A DNA stretch of 64,000 nucleotides from assembly GCF_029624125.1 (NCBI RefSeq), contig NZ_JARSBN010000005.1, positions 186,001 to 250,000 on the forward strand. The letters are read 5' to 3'. The position numbers and the translations under genes were made by a program. The DNA comes from Winogradskyella marincola. GTDB lineage: Bacteria; Bacteroidota; Bacteroidia; Flavobacteriales; Flavobacteriaceae. Position 1 is the stretch's first letter, and each line of letters opens with the position of its first letter. The notes under the pieces are model-generated. The model was given only the letters and a program-made list of their open reading frames with translations, did not search any database and was not told the origin of the DNA. This document shows positions 52,928-61,974 of this stretch, in pieces.

Positions 52928-52976
52928 TCACATTGAGTGCAGTCGAGATGTGTTTTCGACCGCACTCTAAGTGACT
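52928..52976. repeat. Palindromic repeat (element A, both arms)
   Basis: TTGAGTGCAGTCGA (52933-52946) and TCGACCGCACTCTAA (52956-52970) form an inverted pair with flanking TCAC and GTGA. Pieces of the same arm appear at 55286-55310 and 57435-57458. It lies between sigZ and the metallothionein-like gene and could form a hairpin in their shared mRNA. Confidence 0.65.
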
Positions 52977-52982
52977 ATAAAT

Positions 52983-53087
52983 TTAACAATTACAATTGGT
53001 ACACGTACAATTTTCGCAAGTACAATCTGTACATTTTCCATTGTTACAAGGTTCGCAATTGCATTGACAAGTTTTATCTGTTTTCAT
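52983..53087 (-). CDS. Metallothionein-like peptide (34 aa, 11 Cys)
   Basis: Short frame from ATG 53087 to TAA 52983. Of 34 residues, 11 are cysteines at 7, 9, 11, 14, 19, 22, 24, 27, 29, 32 and 34, in CxC and CxxC spacing (TCQCNCEPC, then KCTDCTCENCTCTNCNC). There are no aromatic residues, and Thr, Asn, Lys and Asp fill the gaps. That composition is typical of metallothioneins, which bind zinc, copper or cadmium. A promoter motif 25 bases upstream matches the one before the DUF3703 gene; sigZ follows 85 bases downstream. It does not match a known bacterial BmtA at length, so it may be a new small family. Confidence 0.72.
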   Translation of the reverse strand: MKTDKTCQCNCEPCNNGKCTDCTCENCTCTNCNC

Positions 53088-53111
53088 AACTTAAGGATTT
53101 AATGTTCGCCT

Positions 53112-53141
53112 AATAGACGATAGAAGTTGAAAAAAGATGCA
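53112..53141 (-). promoter_or_regulatory. ECF-type promoter candidate for the metallothionein-sigZ unit
   Basis: Minus strand: TGCATC (53141-53136), 16 bases, CGTCTATT (53119-53112), followed by AGGC. Same elements and same 16-base spacing as at 53501-53530. The -35 region continues with a T run in both. Confidence 0.65.
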
Positions 53142-53147
53142 ACTTTT

Positions 53148-53483
53148 TTAAAAATATTTTTGAAGCTCTTTTCGAATTGGCATTGGTTTTACTGCTGAGA
53201 CGTTTGCACCACCTGTATTCCCAACAGGAACCCAAAATAAAGTGAATAAAACTGAAGCCAGTATTCTTAAGATCTGCCCAAAAGCTTCATTAACACTTTG
53301 ATTTTTTATCGCCCAAAACAACAGCCAAAAATGAGAAATCGTATGCCTATACAGGTGATTTTGTCCTAAAATGTGCGCATTTTCAAAACGATAGAATGCT
53401 TTAGAGAATTGATTTTTCTTAAGCAGTTTCTTTCCGAGTTGCAATTCATTATAAAATGCATCTTTAATGGTATTCTGTTTCAT
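53148..53483 (-). CDS. DUF3703 protein
   Basis: 111 residues from ATG 53483; a longer frame to 53531 covers the promoter and was rejected. The pattern FENAHILGQNHLYRHTISHF with two or three histidines, then WLLFWAIKN and a hydrophobic helix (GQILRILASVLFTLFWVPVG) followed by NTGGANVSAVKPMPIRKEL fits DUF3703. Members often lie in heavy-metal resistance loci, but their role is unknown. It lies just upstream of the metallothionein-sigZ unit and has the same promoter motif. Confidence 0.82.
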   Translation of the reverse strand: MKQNTIKDAFYNELQLGKKLLKKNQFSKAFYRFENAHILGQNHLYRHTISHFWLLFWAIKNQSVNEAFGQILRILASVLFTLFWVPVGNTGGANVSAVKPMPIRKELQKYF

Positions 53484-53500
53484 AACTTCAATGGTTTGCC

Positions 53501-53530
53501 AATAGACGCCAGATTTATGAAAAAGATGCA
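53501..53530 (-). promoter_or_regulatory. ECF-type promoter candidate for the DUF3703 gene
   Basis: Minus strand: TGCATC (53530-53525), 16 bases, CGTCTATT (53508-53501), followed by GGC. The match to 53112-53141 in both boxes and in spacing suggests one sigma factor, probably SigZ, serves both. Confidence 0.65.
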
Positions 53531-53546
53531 AAAAGGAAATTACCTC

Positions 53547-54626
53547 TTAGAGCTTTACTTTATTAATAGTGAAATCTAAGTTACTTATATCGCCTGAAGC
53601 CTCGTTAATTCTAGAATTGGAGTAATACAAATACCCATTGTAAATACTAAAAGTATCTGCCCATTTTACATCATCTCCTTCAACTAAAGTTTTAATAGTT
53701 CCGTTTGGTGTGATATAATTAATTTTATTGTGCTCTAAATCGGCATAATACAGATTACCTTTTTGGTCAAAAATCATTCCGTCTGGTGCTGCAGTTTTAG
53801 CTTCAAATTTTACGGAAGCTTCAATTTCAATTGAGTTTTTCAAATTGAAACTACTCACAGGAATAGAGTATAAACTGTAACCTGTAAGCGCGTGGTAAAA
53901 TAAGCGTTGATTTTTTTGGTCAAACGCAATTCCATCAGAATGCACTGTATTTTTCCAAACTTTGTTATTAAACGTAAGCTCAGACACTTCCGCTGTAGTG
54001 TTTTTATGGTTATCTAAAATTCGAGTACTTTTTCCGGTTTTTAAATCTAAAGCAACTAATCCTGAGTGACCAGAATCTGTAAAATACAATTTGTTATTTG
54101 CTTTATCTACACGCAAATCGTTAATGTAAGAATCGCTATGATAGCTGTCCTTATCTAACTTATACGTTTGCTCTAAAACATTAGTATTTAAGTTAAATAC
54201 GAACACTCTTGGCGCATCTACAACACCTGAAAATTTAGGGTTCCTCGTATCTAAAACATACAATTTATCCTCAAAAGCAACTACAGATTGCACACCTAGA
54301 AATTGATCGTCTTTTGGCTGCTCGCCTGGTTGCCATAAATTCCAAATGTCGTTTGGATACGACTTAGATGAACCATCTTCAAACACCTCAACTACAGAAT
54401 ATTTAACCGTATCTCGCCATCTTGGAAAGTTAGCAAACACACGACCGTTTTGCGTTACCGTAACACCTGTGACTTGCTGACCTTTAAAACTGGCAACTTC
54501 AATAACATCTTGCTTATTTTCAGAAATTGATTCTGAAGTTTTAATGTCTTCTGTTTCTTTTTTAGTATCGTTTTTACAAGCGAAAAATGATACAACAGAT
54601 AGTGATACTATGAATAACTTTTTCAT
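53547..54626 (-). CDS. Yellow/MRJP-like (SMP-30 type) beta-propeller lipoprotein
   Basis: A 359-residue exported protein with a lipobox (SVVSFFAC, Cys 17). The body is a six-bladed beta-propeller of the major royal jelly/yellow family: GVTVTQNGRVFANFPRW, FLGVQSVVAFEDKLYVLDT, YINDLRVDKANNKLYFTDS, HSDGIAFDQKNQRLFYHAL and APDGMIFDQKGNLYYADLEH. Related enzymes act on lactones or dopachrome, but the bacterial substrate is unknown. It lies 14 bases after the VOC gene and is probably co-transcribed with it. Confidence 0.82.
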   Translation of the reverse strand: MKKLFIVSLSVVSFFACKNDTKKETEDIKTSESISENKQDVIEVASFKGQQVTGVTVTQNGRVFANFPRWRDTVKYSVVEVFEDGSSKSYPNDIWNLWQPGEQPKDDQFLGVQSVVAFEDKLYVLDTRNPKFSGVVDAPRVFVFNLNTNVLEQTYKLDKDSYHSDSYINDLRVDKANNKLYFTDSGHSGLVALDLKTGKSTRILDNHKNTTAEVSELTFNNKVWKNTVHSDGIAFDQKNQRLFYHALTGYSLYSIPVSSFNLKNSIEIEASVKFEAKTAAPDGMIFDQKGNLYYADLEHNKINYITPNGTIKTLVEGDDVKWADTFSIYNGYLYYSNSRINEASGDISNLDFTINKVKL

Positions 54627-54640
54627 TTTAAAACATTTTA

Positions 54641-55150
54641 TTAGCCTTCATTTGCATAAGCACCAGACGAATACGTTAACTCGTAACTGTGTGTATAAAT
54701 TTCGAAAACAATCCCAAAAGGATCTTCAACATAACACATTTTATAAGGCTTATCGTTTGGGTAATACTCTCTAATTGGCATACGCTGTTTTCCACCAGCT
54801 GCAACAATTTTTTCAATTAAACCTTCAATATCTGGATCTTGCACACAGAAATGAAACAAACCTGTATTAAATGGATTAAATTCTGGCGCTTCCTTTTTAC
54901 CGTGAGGAAAACTGAACAGCTCTACACCTATACCATCAGACGTTGCTAAATGCGCGATTTCAAAGGTTTCCCAATCATCGCCAAAAACATCAATACACAT
55001 TTGCCCTATGGCAGTATCGGTTTCCTTTTTTACTAAAGATGGTGGCATAATGGTGTACCAACCCATCACTTCTGAATAAAATTTAGCGGCTTTATTAATA
55101 TCTGGCACTGTAATACCAATATGCGAAAATCGTTTTGGATATGTTGTCAT
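54641..55150 (-). CDS. VOC (glyoxalase/dioxygenase superfamily) protein
   Basis: A 169-residue VOC protein. Metal ligands are apparent: His in FSHIGITVPD, Glu in IGVELFSFPHG, His in TGLFHFCVQDPD and Glu in FGIVFEIYTHSYEL. The YYPNDKPYKMCYVEDPFGI motif is typical of lactoylglutathione-lyase-like members. The exact reaction is not evident. Methylmalonyl-CoA epimerase also belongs to this superfamily and icmF is next door, but the motifs here are not those of the epimerase. It leads into the yellow-like gene. Confidence 0.85.
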   Translation of the reverse strand: MTTYPKRFSHIGITVPDINKAAKFYSEVMGWYTIMPPSLVKKETDTAIGQMCIDVFGDDWETFEIAHLATSDGIGVELFSFPHGKKEAPEFNPFNTGLFHFCVQDPDIEGLIEKIVAAGGKQRMPIREYYPNDKPYKMCYVEDPFGIVFEIYTHSYELTYSSGAYANEG

Positions 55151-55230
55151 AACGTTATTTAATCTTTTGAATAGAATGCAAAGTTATTGGGTGTTTTACT
55201 GAAAGTATGTTATAGGTTTTATAAAAAATA

Positions 55231-55275
55231 AAACAACCATTCCGTTTTCAATTGGAATGGTTGTTTGTAATCATT
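55231..55275 (-). terminator. Terminator downstream of icmF
   Basis: AAACAACCATTCC (55231-55243) pairs with GGAATGGTTGTTT (55254-55266), a 13-bp perfect stem. The minus strand then reads TATTTTTTAT. It ends the icmF transcript about 165 bases after its stop. Confidence 0.85.
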
Positions 55276-55285
55276 TTATAAGATG

Positions 55286-55310
55286 CCTCGACTACGCTCA
55301 GCATAAGTGA
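55286..55310. repeat. Palindromic-repeat arm (element A)
   Basis: CCTCGACTACGCTCAGCATA matches the arm seen at 52956-52970 and 57435-57458 (core TCGACTnCGCTCA). Located in the spacer between the VOC and icmF genes. Confidence 0.5.
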
Positions 55311-55350
55311 TTCACACAAATTTTTAAAGTAATTAAGTGACTATAATTTT

Positions 55351-55378
55351 ATGAGATCCCAAAACAAGTTTGGGATAA
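55351..55378. repeat. Palindromic repeat (element B, intergenic copy)
   Basis: ATCCCAAA (55356-55363), loop ACAAG, TTTGGGAT (55369-55376). Same loop as the icmF copy, with arms CCAAA/TTTGG in place of CTGAA/TTCAG: compensatory changes keep the pairing. Confidence 0.65.
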
Positions 55379-55429
55379 GCAGTCTGCTCAAATTTTTCTT
55401 TCTTACAGTTGAAAAATTTGGCGATCTGC

Positions 55430-58400
55430 TTACATATTTCGTCTATACTGACCACCAACTTCAAACAATGCTGAAGTAATTTGCCCTAAACTACATACTT
55501 TACAAACGTCCATTAAGGCTTCAAAAATATTTTGATTGTTGATGGCTTTGTGTTGTAAGTCTTTTAATAAATCGGCTGTATCTGCAGCTTTATGTAAATT
55601 TTGAAGCGTTTTAATTTGGTCTTCTTTTTCTTCTTCCGTTGCTCTAATCACTTCCGCAGGCTGTACTGTTGGCGAACCTTTACTGCTTAAGAATGTGTTT
55701 ACTCCAATAATTGGGAATTCACCATTATGCTTCAAGGTTTCGTAGTATAAACTTTCTTCCTGAATCTTACTACGTTGATACATCGTTTCCATAGCACCAA
55801 GTACACCACCACGTTCTGTGATTCTGTCAAACTCAGTCAATACAGCTTCTTCTACTAAATCGGTTAATTCTTCAATAATGAAAGAGCCTTGTATTGGATT
55901 TTCATTCTTAGCTAAACCTAATTCTTTATTGATAATCAACTGAATTGCCATTGCACGACGCACAGATTCTTCCGTAGGTGTTGTAATGGCTTCGTCATAC
56001 GCATTTGTATGTAACGAATTACAGTTGTCGTAAATAGCATACAATGCCTGAAGCGTAGTTCTAATGTCGTTGAAATCAATTTCCTGAGCGTGTAAACTAC
56101 GACCAGATGTTTGAATGTGATACTTCAACATTTGTGCTCTTGGATTGGCACCATATTTATGTTTTAAGGCTTTTGCCCAAATTTTACGTGCTACACGACC
56201 AATAACCGCATATTCTGGATCGATACCATTTGAGAAGAAGAATGATAAATTCGGACCAAATTTATTTATGTCCATTCCTCGACTTAAGTAGTATTCTACA
56301 TAGGTAAATCCATTAGCCAACGTAAATGCTAACTGAGAAATTGGATTTGCACCTGCTTCAGCAATATGATACCCAGAAATAGAAACTGAGTAGAAGTTGC
56401 GTACATTATTTTCAATAAAATATTCTTGCACATCACCCATTAAACGTAAAGCAAATTCTGTTGAAAAAATACAAGTATTCTGTGCCTGATCTTCTTTTAA
56501 AATATCTGCCTGAACCGTTCCTCTTACCTGAGCAATGGTCTTTGCTTTAATGTCTTCGTAGACGTCTTTTGGCAATACTTGATCACCTGTAACACCTAAT
56601 AACATCAACCCTAAACCATCGTTTCCTTCAGGAATTTCAGCATTATATTTAGGACGTTCTTTGTCCTTATAAATAGCTTTTATCTTTTTCTCAACTTCAT
56701 CTTCTAAACCATTTTCTTTGATATAAATTTCGCATTGCTGATCTATGGCTGCATTCATAAAAAAGCCTAACAACATTGGCGCAGGACCATTAATGGTCAT
56801 ACTTACCGATGTCATAGCATCTGCTAAATTAAATCCTGAATACAGTTTTTTAGCATCGTCTAAACAACAAATACTTACACCTGCATTTCCAATTTTACCA
56901 TAAATATCTGGTCTGTAATCTGGATCATTTCCGTATAAGGTTACCGAATCGAAAGCTGTAGATAAACGCTTTGCTGGCATCCCTAAACTCACGTAATGAA
57001 AACGTCTGTTGGTACGCTCTGGACCACCTTCACCTGCAAACATACGCGTTGGATCCTCACCTGTTCTTTTAAAAGGATATAATCCTGAAGCATACGGGAA
57101 TTCTCCTGGCACATTTTCTTGTAAGCACCATCTTAAAATATCGCCCCAAGCTTGGTACTTTGGTAAAGCTACTTTAGGAATATCGGAATGCGATAACGAC
57201 TTAGTGTGCGTTTCTATCTTAATTTCTTTATCTCTTACTTTGAAACTATAAATAGGATCTTTGTAACGGTTTACCTTATCATCCCAACCTGTAATGATTT
57301 CCCAATTGTAAGGATCTAAGTTTAGCTTTACGCGATCGAATTCTGCGATAAGCATTTTAATAAAATCCTTTTTGTCTTCCTGAACTTGTTTCAGGATCTC
57401 ATCTTGGTCTAAACCTTGTTTTCCTATAAAAGACCTTTCGACTGCGCTCAAGGTGACATTACCAACGGAACAAATGGTTTTAAAAATTCCGTAAAGCTTT
57501 TGAGCTACTTCTACCTGAGCATCAGCTGTTTTGTCGTAAGCTCTGTTATTCTCTGCAATCTCTGACAGGTAACGTGTTCGAGATGGTGGAATAACGAAAA
57601 TCTTCTCGCTCATTTCCTTAGAAATCTCGAAAGTCGATTTTAAGTCTGCTTCAGTTTTTTCAGCAACTTTATCCATTATCGCTTTGTAAAGCGTGTTCAT
57701 TCCAGGATCGTTAAACTGAGATGCGATAGTACCAAAAACAGGCATTGTATCTGGATCTTCGTGCCACAGATTATGGTTACGCATATATTGCTTTTTCACA
57801 TCACGTAAGGCATCTAAAGCACCACGTTTATCGAATTTGTTAATCGCTACTAAATCAGCAAAATCTAACATATCGATTTTTTCGAGCTGTGTGGCTGCAC
57901 CAAATTCTGGTGTCATTACATAAAGTGACACATCGCTATGCTCTAATATTTCGGTATCTGATTGTCCGATACCAGACGTTTCTAAGATGATTAAATCGTA
58001 CTCAGCAGCTTTTAAAACCTCAACGGCTTCATTAACATATTTAGAAAGCGCTAGGTTAGATTGACGTGTTGCCAAACTACGCATATACACACGCGGTGAA
58101 TTGATGGCATTCATTCGGATTCTATCTCCTAATAGTGCACCACCTGTTTTACGTTTTGAAGGATCTACAGAAATTAACCCAACAGTTTTTTCAGGAAAGT
58201 CGATTAAGAAACGACGCACCAATTCATCTACTAACGACGATTTACCTGCACCACCTGTACCTGTGATTCCGAGAACTGGTGTTTTTGAAGTTTCATTTTT
58301 AGTATGAATAGTTTCTAAAGCTTCTTTGGCTACTTCAGGAAAATTTTCGGCTGCAGAGATAACTCTCGCTATAGATTTTGGGTTCTTTTCGTGAAGTGTA

Positions 58401-58867
58401 TTTGCTTCTCCATTTAACTGATCACCTATGGCATAATCTGATTTTTGAACTAAATCATTAATCATTCCTTGTAATCCGAGTTCTCTTCCATCATCTGGCG
58501 AATAGATTCTGGTAATACCATAATCCATTAGTTCTTTAATCTCTTCCGGAAGAATTACTCCACCTCCACCACCAAAAATCTTGATGTGGCCTGCTCCTTT
58601 TTCTTTCAACAAATCGTACATATACTTAAAGTACTCATTGTGTCCGCCTTGATAAGACGTCATTGCTATAGCATTTGCATCTTCTTGTATCGCTGTATTT
58701 ACAACCTCTTCTACACTTCTGTCGTGCCCAAGGTGAATGACCTCCACTCCTGTAGATTGAATAATTCGGCGCATTATATTTATAGCTGCATCGTGCCCAT
58801 CAAAAAGAGAAGCTGCAGTTACTATACGTACTTTATGTTTTGGTTTATATGGTGCAATTTGTTCCAT
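55430..58867 (-). CDS. icmF: Fused isobutyryl-CoA mutase (IcmF)
   Basis: A 1145-residue fusion with an N-terminal B12-binding domain ([14 protein letters not shown], adenosylcobalamin His in the DxH loop), a MeaI-type G-protein chaperone (Walker [17 protein letters not shown], about 200-440) and a C-terminal TIM-barrel mutase. The motif [18 protein letters not shown] and Phe/Gln-type active-site context fit IcmF, not methylmalonyl-CoA mutase. It interconverts isobutyryl-CoA and n-butyryl-CoA, in valine and fatty-acid metabolism. IcmF proteins are usually near 1090 residues. The extra length lies partly in the linker near residues 470-500, where two palindromic repeats are read in frame. Confidence 0.94.
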   Translation of the reverse strand: MEQIAPYKPKHKVRIVTAASLFDGHDAAINIMRRIIQSTGVEVIHLGHDRSVEEVVNTAIQEDANAIAMTSYQGGHNEYFKYMYDLLKEKGAGHIKIFGGGGGVILPEEIKELMDYGITRIYSPDDGRELGLQGMINDLVQKSDYAIGDQLNGEANTLHEKNPKSIARVISAAENFPEVAKEALETIHTKNETSKTPVLGITGTGGAGKSSLVDELVRRFLIDFPEKTVGLISVDPSKRKTGGALLGDRIRMNAINSPRVYMRSLATRQSNLALSKYVNEAVEVLKAAEYDLIILETSGIGQSDTEILEHSDVSLYVMTPEFGAATQLEKIDMLDFADLVAINKFDKRGALDALRDVKKQYMRNHNLWHEDPDTMPVFGTIASQFNDPGMNTLYKAIMDKVAEKTEADLKSTFEISKEMSEKIFVIPPSRTRYLSEIAENNRAYDKTADAQVEVAQKLYGIFKTICSVGNVTLSAVERSFIGKQGLDQDEILKQVQEDKKDFIKMLIAEFDRVKLNLDPYNWEIITGWDDKVNRYKDPIYSFKVRDKEIKIETHTKSLSHSDIPKVALPKYQAWGDILRWCLQENVPGEFPYASGLYPFKRTGEDPTRMFAGEGGPERTNRRFHYVSLGMPAKRLSTAFDSVTLYGNDPDYRPDIYGKIGNAGVSICCLDDAKKLYSGFNLADAMTSVSMTINGPAPMLLGFFMNAAIDQQCEIYIKENGLEDEVEKKIKAIYKDKERPKYNAEIPEGNDGLGLMLLGVTGDQVLPKDVYEDIKAKTIAQVRGTVQADILKEDQAQNTCIFSTEFALRLMGDVQEYFIENNVRNFYSVSISGYHIAEAGANPISQLAFTLANGFTYVEYYLSRGMDINKFGPNLSFFFSNGIDPEYAVIGRVARKIWAKALKHKYGANPRAQMLKYHIQTSGRSLHAQEIDFNDIRTTLQALYAIYDNCNSLHTNAYDEAITTPTEESVRRAMAIQLIINKELGLAKNENPIQGSFIIEELTDLVEEAVLTEFDRITERGGVLGAMETMYQRSKIQEESLYYETLKHNGEFPIIGVNTFLSSKGSPTVQPAEVIRATEEEKEDQIKTLQNLHKAADTADLLKDLQHKAINNQNIFEALMDVCKVCSLGQITSALFEVGGQYRRNM
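57377..57401. repeat. Palindromic repeat inside icmF (element B)
   Basis: CCTGAA (57379-57384), loop CTTGT, TTCAGG (57390-57395). On the minus strand it is read in frame as EILKQVQED. Same element as in mnmD and at 55356-55376. Confidence 0.65.
57435..57458. repeat. Palindromic-repeat arm inside icmF (element A)
   Basis: CTTTCGACTGCGCTCAAGGT followed by GACA; on the minus strand it is read in frame as VTLSAVERS. It matches the arms at 52928-52976 and 55286-55310. It sits only 33 bases from element B, in the same linker. Confidence 0.65.
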
Positions 58868-58894
58868 TCGTAAAAATCTTGCTTAATTGAGGTG

Positions 58895-58922
58895 CAAATT
58901 TACTGAATATTCAAAAAAACAA
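58895..58922 (-). promoter_or_regulatory. icmF promoter candidate, TTG-N17-TAAATTTG
   Basis: Minus strand TTG (58922-58920), 17 bases, TAAATTTG (58902-58895), 27 bases before the icmF ATG. Nothing else is recognisable in 58868-59069. Confidence 0.55.
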
Positions 58923-59069
58923 CCATTTTAAGACAAAAAATCCAATCAAAAGACTAAATAAATTATTAAACTTAATTGTTTATTACTTCATATTTTATTA
59001 AATTTATTATTCCTTGATAGAATCCTTGTTTGCATAATCCCCTTATAACCCAATAAACAAAAAGGCGCT

Positions 59070-60659
59070 ATGCTTAATTTTTCGAGAAAACATTTTGGTG
59101 TTAACTTATTTTTCTCCTATAAATTAACTGCATTAGTTACCATAATGGTATCTGTGGTTAACATTTATTATTGGGTAACTGACGATTTCTACAACGTTTT
59201 TTCTGGCTTTACCATTAACCCAAATGCAACCATGAAAGTAATAACGAGTATTGGTTTTTTGATTTTGGGCTCTATATACTATCTAAAAAAAACTAACTTA
59301 ATCAAAGGGTTAATCTTTTTGGGTCTTCTCATTCAAGTTATACAATTCTCAATAGCAAATCTTAGCATTTTAGAAAACGACTTTAACAACCTTAGCTCTG
59401 GAGCAACTATTTTAATGTTTTGTATAGCTTACTCAAGTATGTACTTTATAAAAGTAAAAAAGCTTAAAATAGTATTCTTAATTCTAAATAGCACTTTATA
59501 TATTTTATCTTCATTTGCTGTTTTCTACTATTTACTAGATATGGATGAATTAAACACCATTTCTGGTTTTGAAACGCTTAGTTGGAATACAGCTATGATT
59601 TTCTTTATGAACTCTATTTCGCTTTTTGAACTAAAGCTCATCAACAAAATAGACCCAATAAAGTTTAATGAGGTTGTATCTAAGAAGACACACCCTTACA
59701 ACTACTTTCCGTACTTTTTTTTAATTCCTGTTTTATTCATAATTTTTGCATCTTTTGCTGCTTATTATAAGATAATAACCATAGTACAGGCCGTTTTCTT
59801 TATTATTTTGTTTTTAAACACCTCCTCGTTTATAAACATGTTTTTCTACTCTTATAATTTTATTCTTTTTTATGTTGAAATCACAAGAAAATCATCACAA
59901 CTAAAGGCTAATAACAAACTATTAAATTCACTAAACGAAGAGCTAACCTCTCTTAATAAAAAATTAAAGAGAAAAAATGCTTACTTAGAGGATTTTGCTT
60001 CAATTACCTCACATAATCTGAGAGAACCTATTATAGCTTTAGAAGAGCTACAAAAGATATCCGAACAGACAGCTTCTCAGGAAGGCTTTACTAATGAAGA
60101 GGTACAAACCATGTTTAACACCTCTATAAGCAGGCTTCATCAAGGTATAAACTCTTTGGTACAGTACCATGATTTTATTAAAAATGAAGATCAAAAAAGC
60201 GATAATAGAATATCTCTAAAAACAGGTATTGAAAGCATTATAAACAATACTAAAAAACTTGCTCCTGCAAATACACTTATAGACCTAGACATTAAACAAG
60301 ATCTTACTATACAGAAAAACTACATCGATACTATTTTTAGCAACCTGCTTAGTAATTCTTACAAATACAAAAAAAACAGTACCAACCTAAAAGTTAAAAT
60401 AATAGCTTACCGCGTTAATGATACTTACAGTATTTTGTACAGAGATAATGGAGTAGGTATTAATCTATCTTACTTTAAAAAGCATTTATTTAAGAAAAGA
60501 AAACGTTTTCATAAAAAAAGTAATAATTCTAACGGTTATGGCCTATACTACACCAAGCTTTGCGTAAAAAAATTAAATGGAAAAATTGATATATATAGCA
60601 CATTAGGCAAGGGCACTGCGTTTAGAATAAAATTAAAACTCCCATTAAACAATGAATAA
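59070..60659 (+). CDS. Membrane sensor histidine kinase
   Basis: A 529-residue protein. Residues 20-265 contain about seven or eight hydrophobic helices (LTALVTIMVSVVNIYYWV to FFIILFLNTSSFINMFFY), so sensing is probably within or at the membrane. A coiled-coil linker (about 275-305) leads to the phospho-acceptor His 315 (ITSHNLREPI). The ATPase domain has NLLSNSYKYKK (N box), DNGVGI (G1) and GYGLYYTKLCVKKLNGKIDI (G2), and ends GTAFRIKLKLP. It overlaps the response regulator by 8 bases (ATGAATAA), so the pair is coupled. Confidence 0.92.
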   Translation: MLNFSRKHFGVNLFFSYKLTALVTIMVSVVNIYYWVTDDFYNVFSGFTINPNATMKVITSIGFLILGSIYYLKKTNLIKGLIFLGLLIQVIQFSIANLSILENDFNNLSSGATILMFCIAYSSMYFIKVKKLKIVFLILNSTLYILSSFAVFYYLLDMDELNTISGFETLSWNTAMIFFMNSISLFELKLINKIDPIKFNEVVSKKTHPYNYFPYFFLIPVLFIIFASFAAYYKIITIVQAVFFIILFLNTSSFINMFFYSYNFILFYVEITRKSSQLKANNKLLNSLNEELTSLNKKLKRKNAYLEDFASITSHNLREPIIALEELQKISEQTASQEGFTNEEVQTMFNTSISRLHQGINSLVQYHDFIKNEDQKSDNRISLKTGIESIINNTKKLAPANTLIDLDIKQDLTIQKNYIDTIFSNLLSNSYKYKKNSTNLKVKIIAYRVNDTYSILYRDNGVGINLSYFKKHLFKKRKRFHKKSNNSNGYGLYYTKLCVKKLNGKIDIYSTLGKGTAFRIKLKLPLNNE

Positions 60660-61059
60660 AACCGCGATTATAGATGACAATATGGTTTTTAGAAAAGTCA
60701 CTCAAATACTTTTAAAAAACATAGGCATTAGAGAGGAAAATATACTGCTATTCGAAAATGGTAAAGAAATGTTTGATTTTATGGAAAGTAATTCAAACTC
60801 AATCAATGTATTGCCTCAAATGATTTTTCTAGATCTTAATATGCCTGTGATGGATGGATGGGATTTTTTAACCCAACTCCAAGGCTACAAGAAAAAAACG
60901 AGCTATAATCCTAAAATCTATATTTTAACTTCTTCTGTTGACCAAAAAGACTACCAAAATGTCATTAATATTACAACGGTAGAAAAATATCTTATAAAGC
61001 CTATAAACGAAGAAACTATCACAAAAATTTACAAAGAATACTATCCTGAAATACTATAA
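60652..61059 (+). CDS. Single-domain (CheY-like) response regulator
   Basis: 135 residues, a receiver domain only. Acidic pocket D8/D9, phospho-acceptor D61 (MIFLDLNMPVMDGW), Thr/Ser in ILTSSVD and Lys in YLIKPI are all present. There is no output domain, so it acts through a partner protein or phosphorelay, possibly affecting motility or another kinase. It starts within the kinase gene's stop codon region, the standard layout of a cognate pair. Confidence 0.93.
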   Translation: MNKTAIIDDNMVFRKVTQILLKNIGIREENILLFENGKEMFDFMESNSNSINVLPQMIFLDLNMPVMDGWDFLTQLQGYKKKTSYNPKIYILTSSVDQKDYQNVINITTVEKYLIKPINEETITKIYKEYYPEIL

Positions 61060-61147
61060 CAAAACTGACATACTAGACATATTATAATTTAATATTTAAG
61101 TTGTTTTTTTTTAAGATTCTTAAATCTACATTTAGATCTGTTTAGAC

Positions 61148-61155
61148 TATCTTTG
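61148..61155 (+). promoter_or_regulatory. -7 element TATCTTTG for the DUF4197 gene
   Basis: Perfect TAnnTTTG 25 bases before the ATG at 61181. No clear -33. Confidence 0.55.
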
Positions 61156-61180
61156 AGCTCTCAAACAATTCATTTTTATC

Positions 61181-61882
61181 ATGAAAAAAATATTCTTACT
61201 TTTTACTGTTGTTTTCTTAGTTTCTTGTGCTGAGCTACAAAACGTTATTAACGAACTTCCGCAAACAAGTGGATTAAGTAATGAAGATATGGCTGCTGGT
61301 CTGCGCCAAGCATTAGACCTTGGTATTGACAAACAAGTAACCAAGCTAACTCAAAAAAATGGGTTTTATAAAAATGAGCTGGTTAAAATTCTATTACCTG
61401 AAGAATTACAAAAAGTAGATGACGCCTTACGAAAAGTAGGTTTAAGCAGTTTGGCAGACGAAGGTATAAAAGCACTTAACAGAGCTGCAGAAGATGCTGT
61501 AAAAGAGGCTACTCCAATCTTTGTTAATGCAGTTAAAGACATCACTTTTAATGATGCAAAAAACATTTTACTTGGCGAAGATAATGCTGCAACAGAATAC
61601 TTAACTTCTAAAACTCAAACGCAACTATACGACAAATTTAAGCCTGTGATTAGCAATTCTTTTGGTAAAGTTGGTGCGGATCAAATTTGGAATAATCTTA
61701 TAACCAAGTACAATAATTTACCGCTTACTAACAACGTTAATCCAGATTTAACAGATTATGTAACCACAGAAGCTTTAAAAGGTGTGTACACCATGATTGC
61801 TGTTGAAGAAAAAGAAATTAGAACCAAAGTTTCATCTAGAACTACGGATTTACTTAAAAAGGTTTTTGCCCTACAGGACTAA
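61181..61882 (+). CDS. DUF4197 lipoprotein
   Basis: A 233-residue protein with a lipobox (VVFLVSC, Cys 16). The remainder fits DUF4197: helical segments with GLRQALDLGIDKQVTKLTQK, ILLPEELQKVDDALRKVGLS and the family's conserved DIT..DA..ILLGED..AT.YL pattern, then a helical C-terminus (VTTEALKGVYTMIAVEEKEI). Function unknown; homologues are widespread in proteobacteria and Bacteroidetes. It is monocistronic with its own promoter. Confidence 0.88.
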   Translation: MKKIFLLFTVVFLVSCAELQNVINELPQTSGLSNEDMAAGLRQALDLGIDKQVTKLTQKNGFYKNELVKILLPEELQKVDDALRKVGLSSLADEGIKALNRAAEDAVKEATPIFVNAVKDITFNDAKNILLGEDNAATEYLTSKTQTQLYDKFKPVISNSFGKVGADQIWNNLITKYNNLPLTNNVNPDLTDYVTTEALKGVYTMIAVEEKEIRTKVSSRTTDLLKKVFALQD

Positions 61883-61974
61883 AAACCAAACCCTTAACAT
61901 ATTATTTATCAACAAATTCTAGTTTATTTGCTTAATATTTAGTAAATTAGGATTTCAATCAATATTCCTATACT

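Noticed and set aside
54641..55150. Methylmalonyl-CoA epimerase next to the B12 mutase
   Set aside because: The motifs fit lactoylglutathione-lyase-like VOC proteins and IcmF does not need an epimerase, so only the superfamily is called.
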